Of a DNA stretch of 20,309 bases, positions 1 to 8,333 are shown piece after piece. Below the pieces are notes generated by a model, which saw only the letters and a program-made list of their open reading frames with translations, was not told the origin of the DNA and ran no database searches. This DNA is from Ascoidea tarda (nom. inval.) (lineage: Eukaryota > Ascomycota > Saccharomycetes > Ascoideales > Ascoideaceae): contig JAKTTS010000286.1 of assembly GCA_030560485.1 (NCBI GenBank), positions 1 to 20,309 on the forward strand, read 5' to 3'. The position numbers and the translations under genes are program-made. Within the stretch, counting starts at the first letter, position 1, and every line of letters starts with the position of its first letter.

Positions 1-497
1 TCAATAGTTTAATGGTTGAAATCAGCGAAAATGGATTATTTTTGTTCAAAATTAGTAAAGTATTGGAGAAGACTGAGTATCCATTTTTTGATGAAAAAGA
101 AGAAACTGGAAAAAACAATAATGAAGGAAAACTAAGGAAAATCAAAAAGAATTATTGGAGCAGTTGCCTTAATGAACTTGAAAACAGTGCAATTGATAAC
201 TGTATTTTGAAAATGGTTATCAAGAAATTAGACATCAATAATATTACATTATTGCAGTACTACTGGAAAGAAATTGCTATCAAATTTGAAAAAATATTAA
301 CCAGTACAATTGAAAGAGGAGGGCCAGTTGGGAAGACGTTGAAGTTGTACTCCAGCGAAATTAAAAATTCCATCAAGGTGAATGTCATCAACAGTGGAAA
401 ACTTAATGCAATTGAAGAGCTCTCGGAGAATAGTCTTGAGGTGAAAATGATGTTGAATTCAACCAACAGCCTTGACAGAAACACCAGGGAGTATTAA
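1..497 (+). CDS. 3' end of an unrecognised gene (partial)
   Basis: The reading frame is open from the left edge to the TAA at 495-497. The Met at position 12 need not be the start, because the codons before it (N-S-L) are also open; the gene probably begins outside the window. The visible ~164 residues look mostly helical and Lys/Glu/Asn-rich, with a block around residues 80-115 (LLQYYWKEIAIKFEKIL, then RGGPVGKTL) that reads like conserved protein rather than chance ORF. The tail after residue ~140 is Asn/Ser-rich. I do not recognise the family; a subunit of a helical tethering or scaffold complex is only a guess from composition. It lies tandem to KAP123, 297 bases upstream of that ATG. No CTG codons. 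Confidence 0.6.
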   Translation, partial: NSLMVEISENGLFLFKISKVLEKTEYPFFDEKEETGKNNNEGKLRKIKKNYWSSCLNELENSAIDNCILKMVIKKLDINNITLLQYYWKEIAIKFEKILTSTIERGGPVGKTLKLYSSEIKNSIKVNVINSGKLNAIEELSENSLEVKMMLNSTNSLDRNTREY

Positions 498-508
498 CTT
501 CATGTTCC

Positions 509-592
509 ATAAATTTCACTAGAAACTTGGTCATAAAATGCACAATAAAATGTACTCTAAATTGCGCTATAAAATACATTATAAAATGCAAG
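509..592. repeat. Degenerate 12-bp tandem repeat, about 7 units
   Basis: Units start at 509, 521, 533, 545, 557, 569 and 581, consensus near ATAAAATGCACT; the units at 533, 545, 569 and 581 are the best preserved. Because 12 is a multiple of 3, the array stays open in one plus-strand frame (a tetrapeptide pattern like I-K-C-T) and in one minus-strand frame (pattern like V-H-F-I). It begins 12 bases after the upstream stop codon and lies in the KAP123 upstream region (498-794). The rest of that region is dominated by T-runs at about 640-740. Confidence 0.7.
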
Positions 593-794
593 ATCTTTTT
601 GTGCCCGTTTCATGTGTTTTTTTAGTTACCCGACAAACTTTATTTTTTATTTTTTTATTTTGAAATTTTTTATTTGGGAATTTTTTTTTCAAATCTTTTT
701 TTTAACTGGAACACTTTTGTTTTTAATCATTTCTTGTTGATTTCTTTTTCTTCTTCTTTGATTTCTCTGGTGTCAAAAAAAACAACCTTTAAAT

Positions 795-3700
795 ATGGAT
801 CAACAGTATCTTTCCTCCTTAGAGGAAACTCTCAAACTCGCTACACTTCCTTCTACCGAAGTTATCAAGAATGCTACTGCAAACTTGAAAAAAAATTTTT
901 ATGGTGATTCCAAATCTTTGCCAGCATTAATTCATATTTTGCAAAACAGCACTGATGAATCGATCAAAACAATCGCAGCTATTGAGACAAGAAAACTTCT
1001 TTCAAAACACTGGGGCTCTTTAGATTCTAATTTAAAATTCCAAATCAAATTTTCAATATTAGAATTTGCTTTACATAACAATGAAAAAAAGTTATTAAAT
1101 CACAGCATAGCAAGAATTGTTTCAACTATAGCTGATATAGAACTATTAACTAGTGACTGGCCTGAATTATTAGATACTTTGGTCTCAAACTCAACGAATG
1201 ATACAGCTATTTACATTCTTTATACTTTATTAGAATCTGACAATCCAATTGTTTCAAACCATTTGTCTGATTTATTATCTCTTTTCGGTTCAATCTTATC
1301 TAATAACAATTCTTCTTTGGACATTAAGATTACCTCTTTATCTTCTTTATCTTTAATTGCTTCATTGATTGAATCAAATGATCAAGGAGTCATTGATACT
1401 AACTTAGCTAATAACTTTAAGTTTTTAATCAATCCTATGGTGGATTTATTAAAATATGTTGTTAATTCAAATGATGTATTAAATTCAAAAGATGTTTTCA
1501 ACTCATTCAACGATTTTATCTATTTAGATAACAAACTAATTGGTGAAAACTTATTATTGTTAATAAATTTAATGTTTGAAATCTCTTTAAATAAATCAAG
1601 CTTAGACGATGAAATTAGACTAATGGCCTTAAGTTTTCTTTCAAGAGTTATTTCTTTAAGAAGATCAAAAATTACTCAAAACAAATTAGGTCCAACTTTT
1701 GTTTTAACTTGTCTTAAGATTGCTTCTGAGCCAATTGATATTGATGATGAATTAGACAATGAAGATGAAGAAAATGAAAATGAAGAAAATTCTCCTGGTT
1801 CTTTATCTTTAAGGATCCTTTCTGAACTATCAACTGAGTTACCTCCATCTCAAGTTATTTTGCCTTTATTTGAGCATTTACCTGCCCTTTTAAGCTCTTC
1901 TAATTTTTTTGAAAGAAGAGCTGGTATTTTATCAATCGGTTTAACTGTCGGTGGTGCTCCAGATTATGTTTTTACCCATTTACCAAAATTAATTCCTTAT
2001 TTAATTAATGGTTTAAAAGATCATGAATTAATTGTTCAATTGGCTACTTTGAAGACAATTTCAGAATTAACCAATGAATTACAAGATGGTATCACTGAAC
2101 ACCATGCCGATTTATTACCCTTAATTATTCAAATCATCGATAGTGCTACTAACGTCATGATTTATAAAAACGCTACTTATGCCTTAGATGGTTTAATTGA
2201 ATATATGAGTCATGATGCTATTTTGTTATACTTGGAACCGCTTATGAATAAATTATTTCAAATGTTGCAAAATTCTTCTTCTCCTTCTCTTAAATGTGCT
2301 ATTGTTTCTGCAATTGGATCGACTGCATTTGCTTCTGGTAAAGCGTTTATTCCATTTTTCAATGACTCTTTACAACTTTTGGAACCTCTAATCCATTCTT
2401 CTAATTCAAATTCTAAAGATTCTGATTTACCTGATGTTGAAATTGAATTAAAAGCTTCAACTTTTGAAAATATTTCTACGATGGCAAGAGCTGTTGGTCC
2501 TAAACCTTTTGCCAAATTTGCTGAACCTTTAGTTAACTCTGCTTATAATTCAATGAATTCTGACGCTCCAAGATTAAGAGAATCTGGTTTTGCTTTTATC
2601 TCAAATATGGCAAGAGTTTATCAAAAGGAATTCACTCCATTTTTAGAGAAATTGGTCCCAGAAATCTTCAAATGTCTAGAACAACCTGAATTCAATGCTG
2701 ATGATTTATTAGATGAATTTGATCCAAATGATCCTGAAATCACAGTTTCAGATATTCTTAAAGTTGTTGAGGATGATTCTGAAGAAGCTGATCTTGAAGA
2801 TAAATTTCAAATTCACACTGGTATCACTATGGAAAAGGAAATTGCAGCTATGGCTTTAGCTGAATTGGCTATTGCCACTGGTACCAATTTTGTTAAATAC
2901 CTTGAACCTTCTATTAACATTCTTATTGATCAAATCGATAACTCTTTTGGTATAACTCAACCTGCTATTAATTCATTATGGAAAATTGTAAATGCAATGG
3001 TCAAGGTTCACTACGACAATCCTGTTAACACCAACGATGATAATTACAGTGATTTAACTGGTGATGGTATCAAATACCCAATTGGTGCTGTCTCTTCATC
3101 TTACGTCAATAATGATATTTTATCAATCATCAAGTTAGCAAGAGAAAAATCATTAGAATTATTGGAGTCAGAATACACTATTTCGATTGTTTATTCAATT
3201 TTAGATAACTTTTCTGAAACTATTAAAAATATTGGTGCAATTTCAATCATGGACAATGGTAATAGTTCTGAATTAGAACAGTTATGTGTTGAATTAATGA
3301 GAATCTTAAAAGAAGAACACCCATGTCAGGTTGACGATGATAAAGATGAAGCAGAAGATGCTGATACTTCAGAAATGGAAGCTTCATTATACGATGAAGC
3401 CTTAGATGTTTTAGTTTCATTATCAACAGCTTTGGGTGGTGACTTTAATAAAGTATTTCACTCATTCAAAAATGTAATTGTTTCCCAATTGAATACTAAA
3501 TCCAAAATCAAAAGAAGTTCAATTATTGGATCATTAGCTGAAATTTCTGTTGGACTTAAGTCATCAAATGAATTTTCGAAAGAATTACTACAAATATTTA
3601 TTGAAATCTTAACAAAAGATAAATCATTAGATGTAAAAAGTAATAGTGCATTTGGTATTGGTGTTGTCATTGAAAATTCTAACGAAGATTTTTCGTCAGC

Positions 3701-4214
3701 CTATCCAACTGTTTTAATTACTTTATCTAAGCTATTAACTAAAACAGAAAAAGAAGAAAATAAAAGCATTGACGATGAAGAAACTCAAGAAATTATTAAA
3801 AGGTTTTATGCCAATGCATGCGGTTGTGTTGCTAGATTAATGTTGAAAAATGAAACCATTATTCCATTAAGTGAAGTTTTGCCAGTTTTAATTTCTCATT
3901 TACCATTATCAATAGCATTTGAAGAAAACAAGCCAATTTTTGAATTGATTCTCAAATTATATCAAGAAAATAATGAATACATTTTAGCAGAAACTCCAAC
4001 TATTGTTGAGATTTTTGCAAACGTTTTTAAAAAGGAAGCTGAAGTTAAAAAGTTAGAAAACGAGTCTACATTGGGTAGGGAACAAAATATTGAATCCTTA
4101 AAACAATTCCAAGTTCCTGATTTGAGAGATAAAATTGTTGAATTATTAAAATTTTTAGATGGAAAATATTCTGGTATTGTTTCAAATAATGAAACATTAA
4201 AATCTATTTTTTAA
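795..4214 (+). CDS. KAP123: Importin beta-4 karyopherin Kap123
   Basis: Nuclear import receptor of the importin-beta superfamily. In yeast Kap123 carries ribosomal proteins and histones H3/H4 through the nuclear pore and releases them on Ran-GTP. The 1,139-aa product resembles S. cerevisiae Kap123 (1,113 aa) from end to end. It starts MDQQYLSSLEETL, with the importin N-terminal repeat (LPALIHILQNSTDESIK) near residues 40-60. The family's acidic loop (DIDDELDNEDEENENEEN) lies near 315-332. Further conserved blocks are FENISTMARAV and FAEPLVNSAY mid-protein, SYVNNDILSIIKLARE, and near the C-terminus FYANACGCVARLMLKN and LESTLGRE-like ESTLGREQNIESLKQFQ. The whole length fits HEAT repeats. The first ATG gives the family N-terminus, and no intron is needed. 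The gene has no CTG codon despite its high Leu content. It is followed by a convergent gene. Confidence 0.97.
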   Translation: MDQQYLSSLEETLKLATLPSTEVIKNATANLKKNFYGDSKSLPALIHILQNSTDESIKTIAAIETRKLLSKHWGSLDSNLKFQIKFSILEFALHNNEKKLLNHSIARIVSTIADIELLTSDWPELLDTLVSNSTNDTAIYILYTLLESDNPIVSNHLSDLLSLFGSILSNNNSSLDIKITSLSSLSLIASLIESNDQGVIDTNLANNFKFLINPMVDLLKYVVNSNDVLNSKDVFNSFNDFIYLDNKLIGENLLLLINLMFEISLNKSSLDDEIRLMALSFLSRVISLRRSKITQNKLGPTFVLTCLKIASEPIDIDDELDNEDEENENEENSPGSLSLRILSELSTELPPSQVILPLFEHLPALLSSSNFFERRAGILSIGLTVGGAPDYVFTHLPKLIPYLINGLKDHELIVQLATLKTISELTNELQDGITEHHADLLPLIIQIIDSATNVMIYKNATYALDGLIEYMSHDAILLYLEPLMNKLFQMLQNSSSPSLKCAIVSAIGSTAFASGKAFIPFFNDSLQLLEPLIHSSNSNSKDSDLPDVEIELKASTFENISTMARAVGPKPFAKFAEPLVNSAYNSMNSDAPRLRESGFAFISNMARVYQKEFTPFLEKLVPEIFKCLEQPEFNADDLLDEFDPNDPEITVSDILKVVEDDSEEADLEDKFQIHTGITMEKEIAAMALAELAIATGTNFVKYLEPSINILIDQIDNSFGITQPAINSLWKIVNAMVKVHYDNPVNTNDDNYSDLTGDGIKYPIGAVSSSYVNNDILSIIKLAREKSLELLESEYTISIVYSILDNFSETIKNIGAISIMDNGNSSELEQLCVELMRILKEEHPCQVDDDKDEAEDADTSEMEASLYDEALDVLVSLSTALGGDFNKVFHSFKNVIVSQLNTKSKIKRSSIIGSLAEISVGLKSSNEFSKELLQIFIEILTKDKSLDVKSNSAFGIGVVIENSNEDFSSAYPTVLITLSKLLTKTEKEENKSIDDEETQEIIKRFYANACGCVARLMLKNETIIPLSEVLPVLISHLPLSIAFEENKPIFELILKLYQENNEYILAETPTIVEIFANVFKKEAEVKKLENESTLGREQNIESLKQFQVPDLRDKIVELLKFLDGKYSGIVSNNETLKSIF

Positions 4215-4761
4215 ATCACGCAGTCTACAAAATAATTTGTCTTATCTCTTATTTTTTTTTGTTTGAAGTAGTTGAAGTCTTTTCCTATTTCAATAGTGAT
4301 TATAGCTTGGTATTTTTGTTTTAATCCTGTTTTTTTGAAGATTATTACACTTTGATACTTATATCTTTTTATGTTGTCTTTTATAGTTGTTTTTTTAACA
4401 GTATATAGGTTTTTTTACTGATTTCTTTTATTTGTCCTTCTACTATCATTCGAATTTTGATCATTATATCCTCTTTTATTGTCCGCCATTGATTTTCCCA
4501 CCATTAATTTTCCTTTTTGCTTTTTTAGAATCTTCATTTTAATCTATATTATTTCATATTGATTGTTTTTACTACAATGCTAAACAAGATAAACAAAATA
4601 AACAAAATACGAAGATGTAAGACTTAGGATATTATGGACTTATTTTTTATGTAAAGTATTTGTACGTTTTTTACTATCTTGTTTAATAACTTATTTGGCA
4701 ATGTTTTAGTATGTTGTTTAAAATAATGGTTTGCAGTTTGTTGTTGTTTTTTTGGTTTTTT
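4215..4761. other. Convergent 3' intergenic region (KAP123 / velvet-like gene)
   Basis: These 547 bases between two convergent stop codons hold no supported gene. The plus strand is T-rich, as is usual for yeast 3' flanks. Two small structures are visible: a 9-bp tandem repeat at 4581-4607, and an exact 11-bp inverted repeat (TAAACAAGATA at 4581-4591, TATCTTGTTTA at 4675-4685). The inverted repeat could pair in a 3' UTR of either gene. Confidence 0.6.
4581..4607. repeat. 9-bp tandem repeat (TAAACAARA) x3
   Basis: Three adjacent units, TAAACAAGA, TAAACAAAA and TAAACAAAA, lie in the convergent 3' region. The unit contains the forkhead-like core TAAACAA, but the location downstream of both genes argues against a promoter role. 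Confidence 0.65.
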
Positions 4762-5676
4762 TTAATGGTTAGAAAACTTTGGAATAACATCTAATTCAAA
4801 CTCTCCTGAAAAACTGAAAGTCTTTAAATCAGGGGGTATATCAGTTGAATCAAGGTTCAAAAGTCTTGGATTGATGTTAAAAGATTTTGGTTTGACTTTT
4901 ATATCTAGGTGATAGTTACAAAATGATGGGAAATCAATCAGGACATTTTTTTTACCTATACTATAATTTTCATCGTTTGTATCTGTACTATAATTGTCAC
5001 TGTTTATGTCTTTACTATAATTGTCATTATTTATACCTGTACCATAAATATCATTATTTTTATTATACTTTTTTTTTTTTTTATCGATGTTACTATTTTT
5101 TTCATTATTCTGGTTTTCATTGTTGTTATTGTTGCTGTTCATTTTTCCTATATTGACATTAACATTAACATTAACATTATCATTATTCACTCTTTTTTTT
5201 TTCGAATTGCTATAAAAAGATCTTGTAGAATATATTGTAATTTTGCTAGAAAAGAGGGATTTGATAAAAATAGAGCCATTGCCTATGTTATATTTATACA
5301 AATCATATTTAATTTTGTAATTACCAATTTTCCTTATTGCTAGATCTTTAAATTCAAAACAATAAGAATCGACTTTATTAAGATTATTAAGAAGACTATT
5401 CTCTTTAACACCGAATAGAACTTTTAAACCAATCAAATTATCTTGGTTTGAATAAAGAAAATCGTCATAATAGCCAAATAAAGTAGCAGTAATGAAAAAC
5501 TGGTTGTGGCTGTTTATATCGTTTGTTTTAAGTATCAATTTAGTTGTTGGGGAAAGTAGTCTTTTGGAAGATTGGCCAGACTGTCTACCTTGAACAGAAT
5601 ATTGAGTTATACTTAGGTTATAAAAATATTGTGGTATGAATATAGGTTGTAATTGATTTGGATATGGGTAATTCAT
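4762..5676 (-). CDS. Velvet-domain-like putative regulator
   Basis: A 304-aa protein whose first ~155 residues follow the order of velvet-domain blocks. LSITQYSVQGRQSGQSSKR then LLSPTTKLIL (about 21-50) matches the family's R-A-R-x-C-G then K-D-R-R-P-x-x-P-P-P-x-x-x-L block. FFITATLFGY (60-69) matches the strand after it. IGLKVLFGV, CFEFKDLAIRKIGNYKIKYDLY and FSSKITIYSTRSFYS (82-156) match the family's 'G-x-x-V-S/F-F-x-F-x-D-L-S-I-R-x-x-G-x-Y-R-L-R-F-x-L / F-x-V-Y-S-A-K-x-F' blocks. Velvet proteins (VeA, VelB, VosA) bind DNA through an NF-kB-like fold and control development and secondary metabolism in filamentous fungi. The canonical Cys and several prolines are missing, so the copy is diverged. 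After residue 160 comes a Lys/Asn-rich low-complexity linker with tandem repeats, then a short ordered tail (about 250-304). The start is the first ATG after an in-frame stop at 5716-5718. One CTG codon at 4939-4941. The velvet call is by eye, without a profile search. Confidence 0.7.
   Translation of the reverse strand: MNYPYPNQLQPIFIPQYFYNLSITQYSVQGRQSGQSSKRLLSPTTKLILKTNDINSHNQFFITATLFGYYDDFLYSNQDNLIGLKVLFGVKENSLLNNLNKVDSYCFEFKDLAIRKIGNYKIKYDLYKYNIGNGSIFIKSLFSSKITIYSTRSFYSNSKKKRVNNDNVNVNVNVNIGKMNSNNNNNENQNNEKNSNIDKKKKKYNKNNDIYGTGINNDNYSKDINSDNYSTDTNDENYSIGKKNVLIDFPSFCNYHLDIKVKPKSFNINPRLLNLDSTDIPPDLKTFSFSGEFELDVIPKFSNH
4960..5061 (-). repeat. 27-bp in-frame tandem repeat in the velvet-like gene
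   Basis: Three 27-bp units (4960-4986, 4987-5013, 5014-5040) and a decayed partial fourth lie inside the linker. Each encodes nine residues of the pattern N-x-D/E-N-Y-S-x-D-x. The spread keeps the reading frame, so unit number could vary between strains without breaking the protein. Confidence 0.75.
5155..5184 (-). repeat. Hexanucleotide microsatellite, five units, encoding (Asn-Val)n
   Basis: GACATT, three AACATT units and ATCATT in a row on the plus strand read as alternating Asn-Val on the coding (minus) strand. It sits at the boundary between the velvet-like domain and the Asn-rich linker. Confidence 0.75.
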
Positions 5677-6422
5677 TTTCAGAGTTTTTTTTATTAAATG
5701 GTTTCGGTAAGTACTTTACTGGGTATAATATAGGAAATGGGTTATTTAGTGGTTTAGGTAGTGATTTAGATAGGGATTTAGTGAAAAATTATATTATATA
5801 TATAATTAGTTTGCTAATTTTTAAAATGCTTCATTAGTTTTTATAAAAGAGCAAGAAAAATTGGCGTATTTATATTATTTTGAAAACTGAGAAAAAGGAT
5901 GGTTTGTTTTGGTTATTGCCAAACATGAAAAACAAATATGATGATTTATAATAATTTCTATTGATTTGAATTGTTTTATTTATATATTTGCACTATTTAT
6001 TTGTTATTATTTACTTGTTCTTGGTTGCATAATTCACTTTTTCACAGCGAAACAGCGTTTTGATTTTAGTAATGTATTTAAATTCTGAACTAGTTTTGTA
6101 AGACATGATTAGAAATAACGTTACATAAAAGGAAACAAATAATAATCAACGAAGAGGAAAGTTTGCAATGAAAACACATTTCTGATTTCTGATTACTGCA
6201 GATCTCTTTGAGGTTGGTAGAGTTTGTTGTAGGTGCTGAGCTATACTTTAAGCTGGGCTCTGTTTATGTTTACTGTTTACTCTTCGCCCTCCACTGCTTC
6301 TGTTAGATGGCAGTGTTGAGGCACACACCCATCCAACATAAACAATCAACAGCCAACTGTCAACATAAACAAACAGAACCCACCTTCCAATATAATGTCA
6401 GAAGCATAAACAGTAGTCCACA
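5677..6422. promoter_or_regulatory. Shared divergent promoter region
   Basis: These 746 bases separate two divergently transcribed genes, so they should hold both promoters. The half next to the velvet-like gene is very AT-rich and carries a decayed ~12-bp repeat of the type GATTTAGATAGG around 5735-5785. The half next to the 636-aa gene (from about 6190) rises to about 43% GC and holds the forkhead-type motif cluster. No ORF of note or RNA gene is visible. Confidence 0.6.
6261..6412. promoter_or_regulatory. Cluster of six forkhead-type RTAAACA motifs
   Basis: Three heptamers lie almost head to tail on the minus strand: TGTTTAT 6261-6267, TGTTTAC 6267-6273, TGTTTAC 6274-6280. Three lie on the plus strand: ATAAACA at 6338-6344, 6365-6371 and 6406-6412. 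All fit the RTAAACA forkhead consensus known for yeast Fkh1/Fkh2. The first two plus-strand copies belong to an exact 12-bp direct repeat (CAACATAAACAA at 6334-6345 and 6361-6372). The last ends 10 bases before the ATG at 6423, so the 3' copies may lie in the 5' UTR. Binding is inferred from sequence only. Confidence 0.5.
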
Positions 6423-8333
6423 ATGAACTATCTTGAAAGGAAGTTCAAGCAGAGAAGAACTCTACGCCCCCCAGTTCCTCTATCTATCAACACCGGAGGC
6501 ATTGATCCTGGGCTTAATCCTGGTCTTGATCCTGGTCTTAATCCTGGTCCACCTGGACTTATTCTAAACAGCGAGATCAATCTCTCTGTTAACACCTCCA
6601 ACAAACACACTGGCAGTATTACTTACAGCCATTCTGTGAAGCATGAAGTGAGCCTATCTCCAACAAAGACTGAGATGGGAGAGAAGAACAATAATTTTAT
6701 AAAAGACGTCCTCCAGAGTTTAGATTCTGCAAATGGCGAGGATGGTGACGATATTTATAATGAAGATGATCCTGAGAGCGATATTTACTGGAATCAAAAG
6801 CTACTTGACTCTTCAATAATTGATGAGTTTAAATCTTTGAATCCTAATCTACCACCAATCTACAACAATAACAATAACAATAACAATAACAATGATAACT
6901 TAAATAATAATATTGATGATAATGAAGCTTTAATAATTGAAAATAATAACTTAATTATGAATCAAAATATATCTTCTTTAAACTTTGAGAGATCCAAATT
7001 AAAGCTACAATTAACTAACTCTAAAAGAAATTCTGCATCATATTTTTCAAACAATAACTCCATCTATTTAAATAACTCAAAGAATTCTCAATCTTTTTGG
7101 AAATATCATATCTTGATTTCATCTGCATCAAAAAATTTAAAAAATTCAAATCTAACCTCTTTCTATTTGACTACAAATCCTTCTTTAAATCATATATACT
7201 GCAAGATTGCCCCTTCTTATTTTGTTAAAATATTATACAAGAATGATGATGATAATATCAATAATGAAACTGATTTGAATAAAAAATTTGAATATAAATT
7301 GGTAGTGGAAATTGAAAATTTTGATTTGCCTATCATAATTATTGAAAAATATTCCTATCTATACAATGGCAAAGTCATTTGTACTTATAAAATTAACCTA
7401 CTACCTTATTCAAACCTAACTTATATTAATGATAATAATGTGGAATTTAATTCTCATTATGATGATTACAAAGCAGGTAAGACCCCAATCTATTGGGAGA
7501 CTATAACAAGCAATTTATCTTTAAACTCCTATATTAATTCTCCTGATTTATTATCTATATTATCAAAATCAAAATCAATAAACTCACTGTCTTCAATAAA
7601 ATATTCACTTTATAATAATAATTATCAAATAAGTGATCCTTATAAAAATTCATGGATCATGGGTTCTATACCTAAGTTGAAAAAAAAAAAGTTGATTGGA
7701 AAATACAACACTTACTTATTTATGAATAGTACTAGTGATGATGATAAAAGAATATCGGCCTTTTGCAGACTTCATCAAAAAAAATTTAAAAAAAAACTAA
7801 TTGTTGATTTCAAAAGATACAAAAACTCCTCAATTAACGATTTTTATTATAACAAAAATTCTAGCCATCATTTTGATGACTATGATTCTGAAGAATACGA
7901 TTCTGAATTAGAATCCGAAAATACTGAAACTGTAAGCAGTAATAATAGTAGCATGGTTGATATTAACAATACTAATAAAAAAAGTTTGGCTATCAGGTCT
8001 AGGAAAAAATCCTTTCATAAAATGTCAAAAAGTTTATCAGACCAAGTATCAAATAAATTTTTAACAAAATCAAAGTTGATTGAAAACATTGATTACGATA
8101 AACTTTTGAAAGAGAAAGAAAAAAAGTTTGAGACTTATTTTAATCCAGGCGATGGCATATTTCAAAGAAATACACCGGATGATAAACCAAATGATTACAA
8201 GTTGGGTTGGTTAACCATTTATAACGATGAAAATATTTTAAAAAATCAAGGAATGTGGGAATTTATTTTGGCAACTTCGATTACAATTTCAATGGAAAGA
8301 GCAATAAACCATTTGCCCTCCAATAATCACTAA
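6423..8333 (+). CDS. Unrecognised 636-aa protein, divergent partner of the velvet-like gene
   Basis: I do not recognise the family. The N-terminal ~75 residues are basic and Pro/Gly-rich, with four D/N-P-G-L/P units (28-43). An acidic stretch and a poly-Asn run (148-157) follow. From about residue 225 there is ordered-looking sequence: FWKYHILISSASKNL, SFYLTTNPSLNHIYCKIAPS, then FEYKLVVEIENF and a basic block with KKKKLIGKYNTYLF near 415-430. A Ser/Asp/Asn-rich insertion precedes a C-terminal block, YKLGWLTIYNDENIL and GMWEFILATSITISMERA. The alternation of hydrophobic strands and the closing Gly-Trp-Leu-Thr block suggest a beta-rich domain split by low-complexity inserts. There is no signal peptide or clear membrane segment. 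One CTG codon (7587-7589) lies between serines. Codon composition shifts from GC-richer at the 5' end to AT-rich after about 6740. The ORF is certainly coding; its function is unknown. Confidence 0.85.
   Translation: MNYLERKFKQRRTLRPPVPLSINTGGIDPGLNPGLDPGLNPGPPGLILNSEINLSVNTSNKHTGSITYSHSVKHEVSLSPTKTEMGEKNNNFIKDVLQSLDSANGEDGDDIYNEDDPESDIYWNQKLLDSSIIDEFKSLNPNLPPIYNNNNNNNNNNDNLNNNIDDNEALIIENNNLIMNQNISSLNFERSKLKLQLTNSKRNSASYFSNNNSIYLNNSKNSQSFWKYHILISSASKNLKNSNLTSFYLTTNPSLNHIYCKIAPSYFVKILYKNDDDNINNETDLNKKFEYKLVVEIENFDLPIIIIEKYSYLYNGKVICTYKINLLPYSNLTYINDNNVEFNSHYDDYKAGKTPIYWETITSNLSLNSYINSPDLLSILSKSKSINSLSSIKYSLYNNNYQISDPYKNSWIMGSIPKLKKKKLIGKYNTYLFMNSTSDDDKRISAFCRLHQKKFKKKLIVDFKRYKNSSINDFYYNKNSSHHFDDYDSEEYDSELESENTETVSSNNSSMVDINNTNKKSLAIRSRKKSFHKMSKSLSDQVSNKFLTKSKLIENIDYDKLLKEKEKKFETYFNPGDGIFQRNTPDDKPNDYKLGWLTIYNDENILKNQGMWEFILATSITISMERAINHLPSNNH
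6504..6551 (+). repeat. 12-bp in-frame tandem repeat x4 (D/N-P-G-L)
   Basis: Units of the form RATCCTGGTCTT start at 6504, 6516, 6528 and 6540. They alternate Asp and Asn in the first position and encode Pro-Gly turns near the protein's N-terminus. The unit has low divergence, so the expansion is probably recent. Confidence 0.85.
6864..6893 (+). repeat. AAC/AAT repeat encoding poly-Asn
   Basis: Five AACAAT units encode ten Asn in a row inside the 636-aa protein. Poly-Asn of this kind is common in AT-rich yeast genes and is probably a flexible linker. Confidence 0.9.

Noticed and set aside
5938-6090. Possible C/D snoRNA (ATGATGA near 5938, CTGA near 6086)
   Set aside because: No closing terminal stem and no paired C'/D' boxes; the boxes are short enough to occur by chance.
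6322-6336. Rap1-like site (ACACACCCATCCAAC)
   Set aside because: It has two mismatches to the core consensus, too weak to list as a feature.
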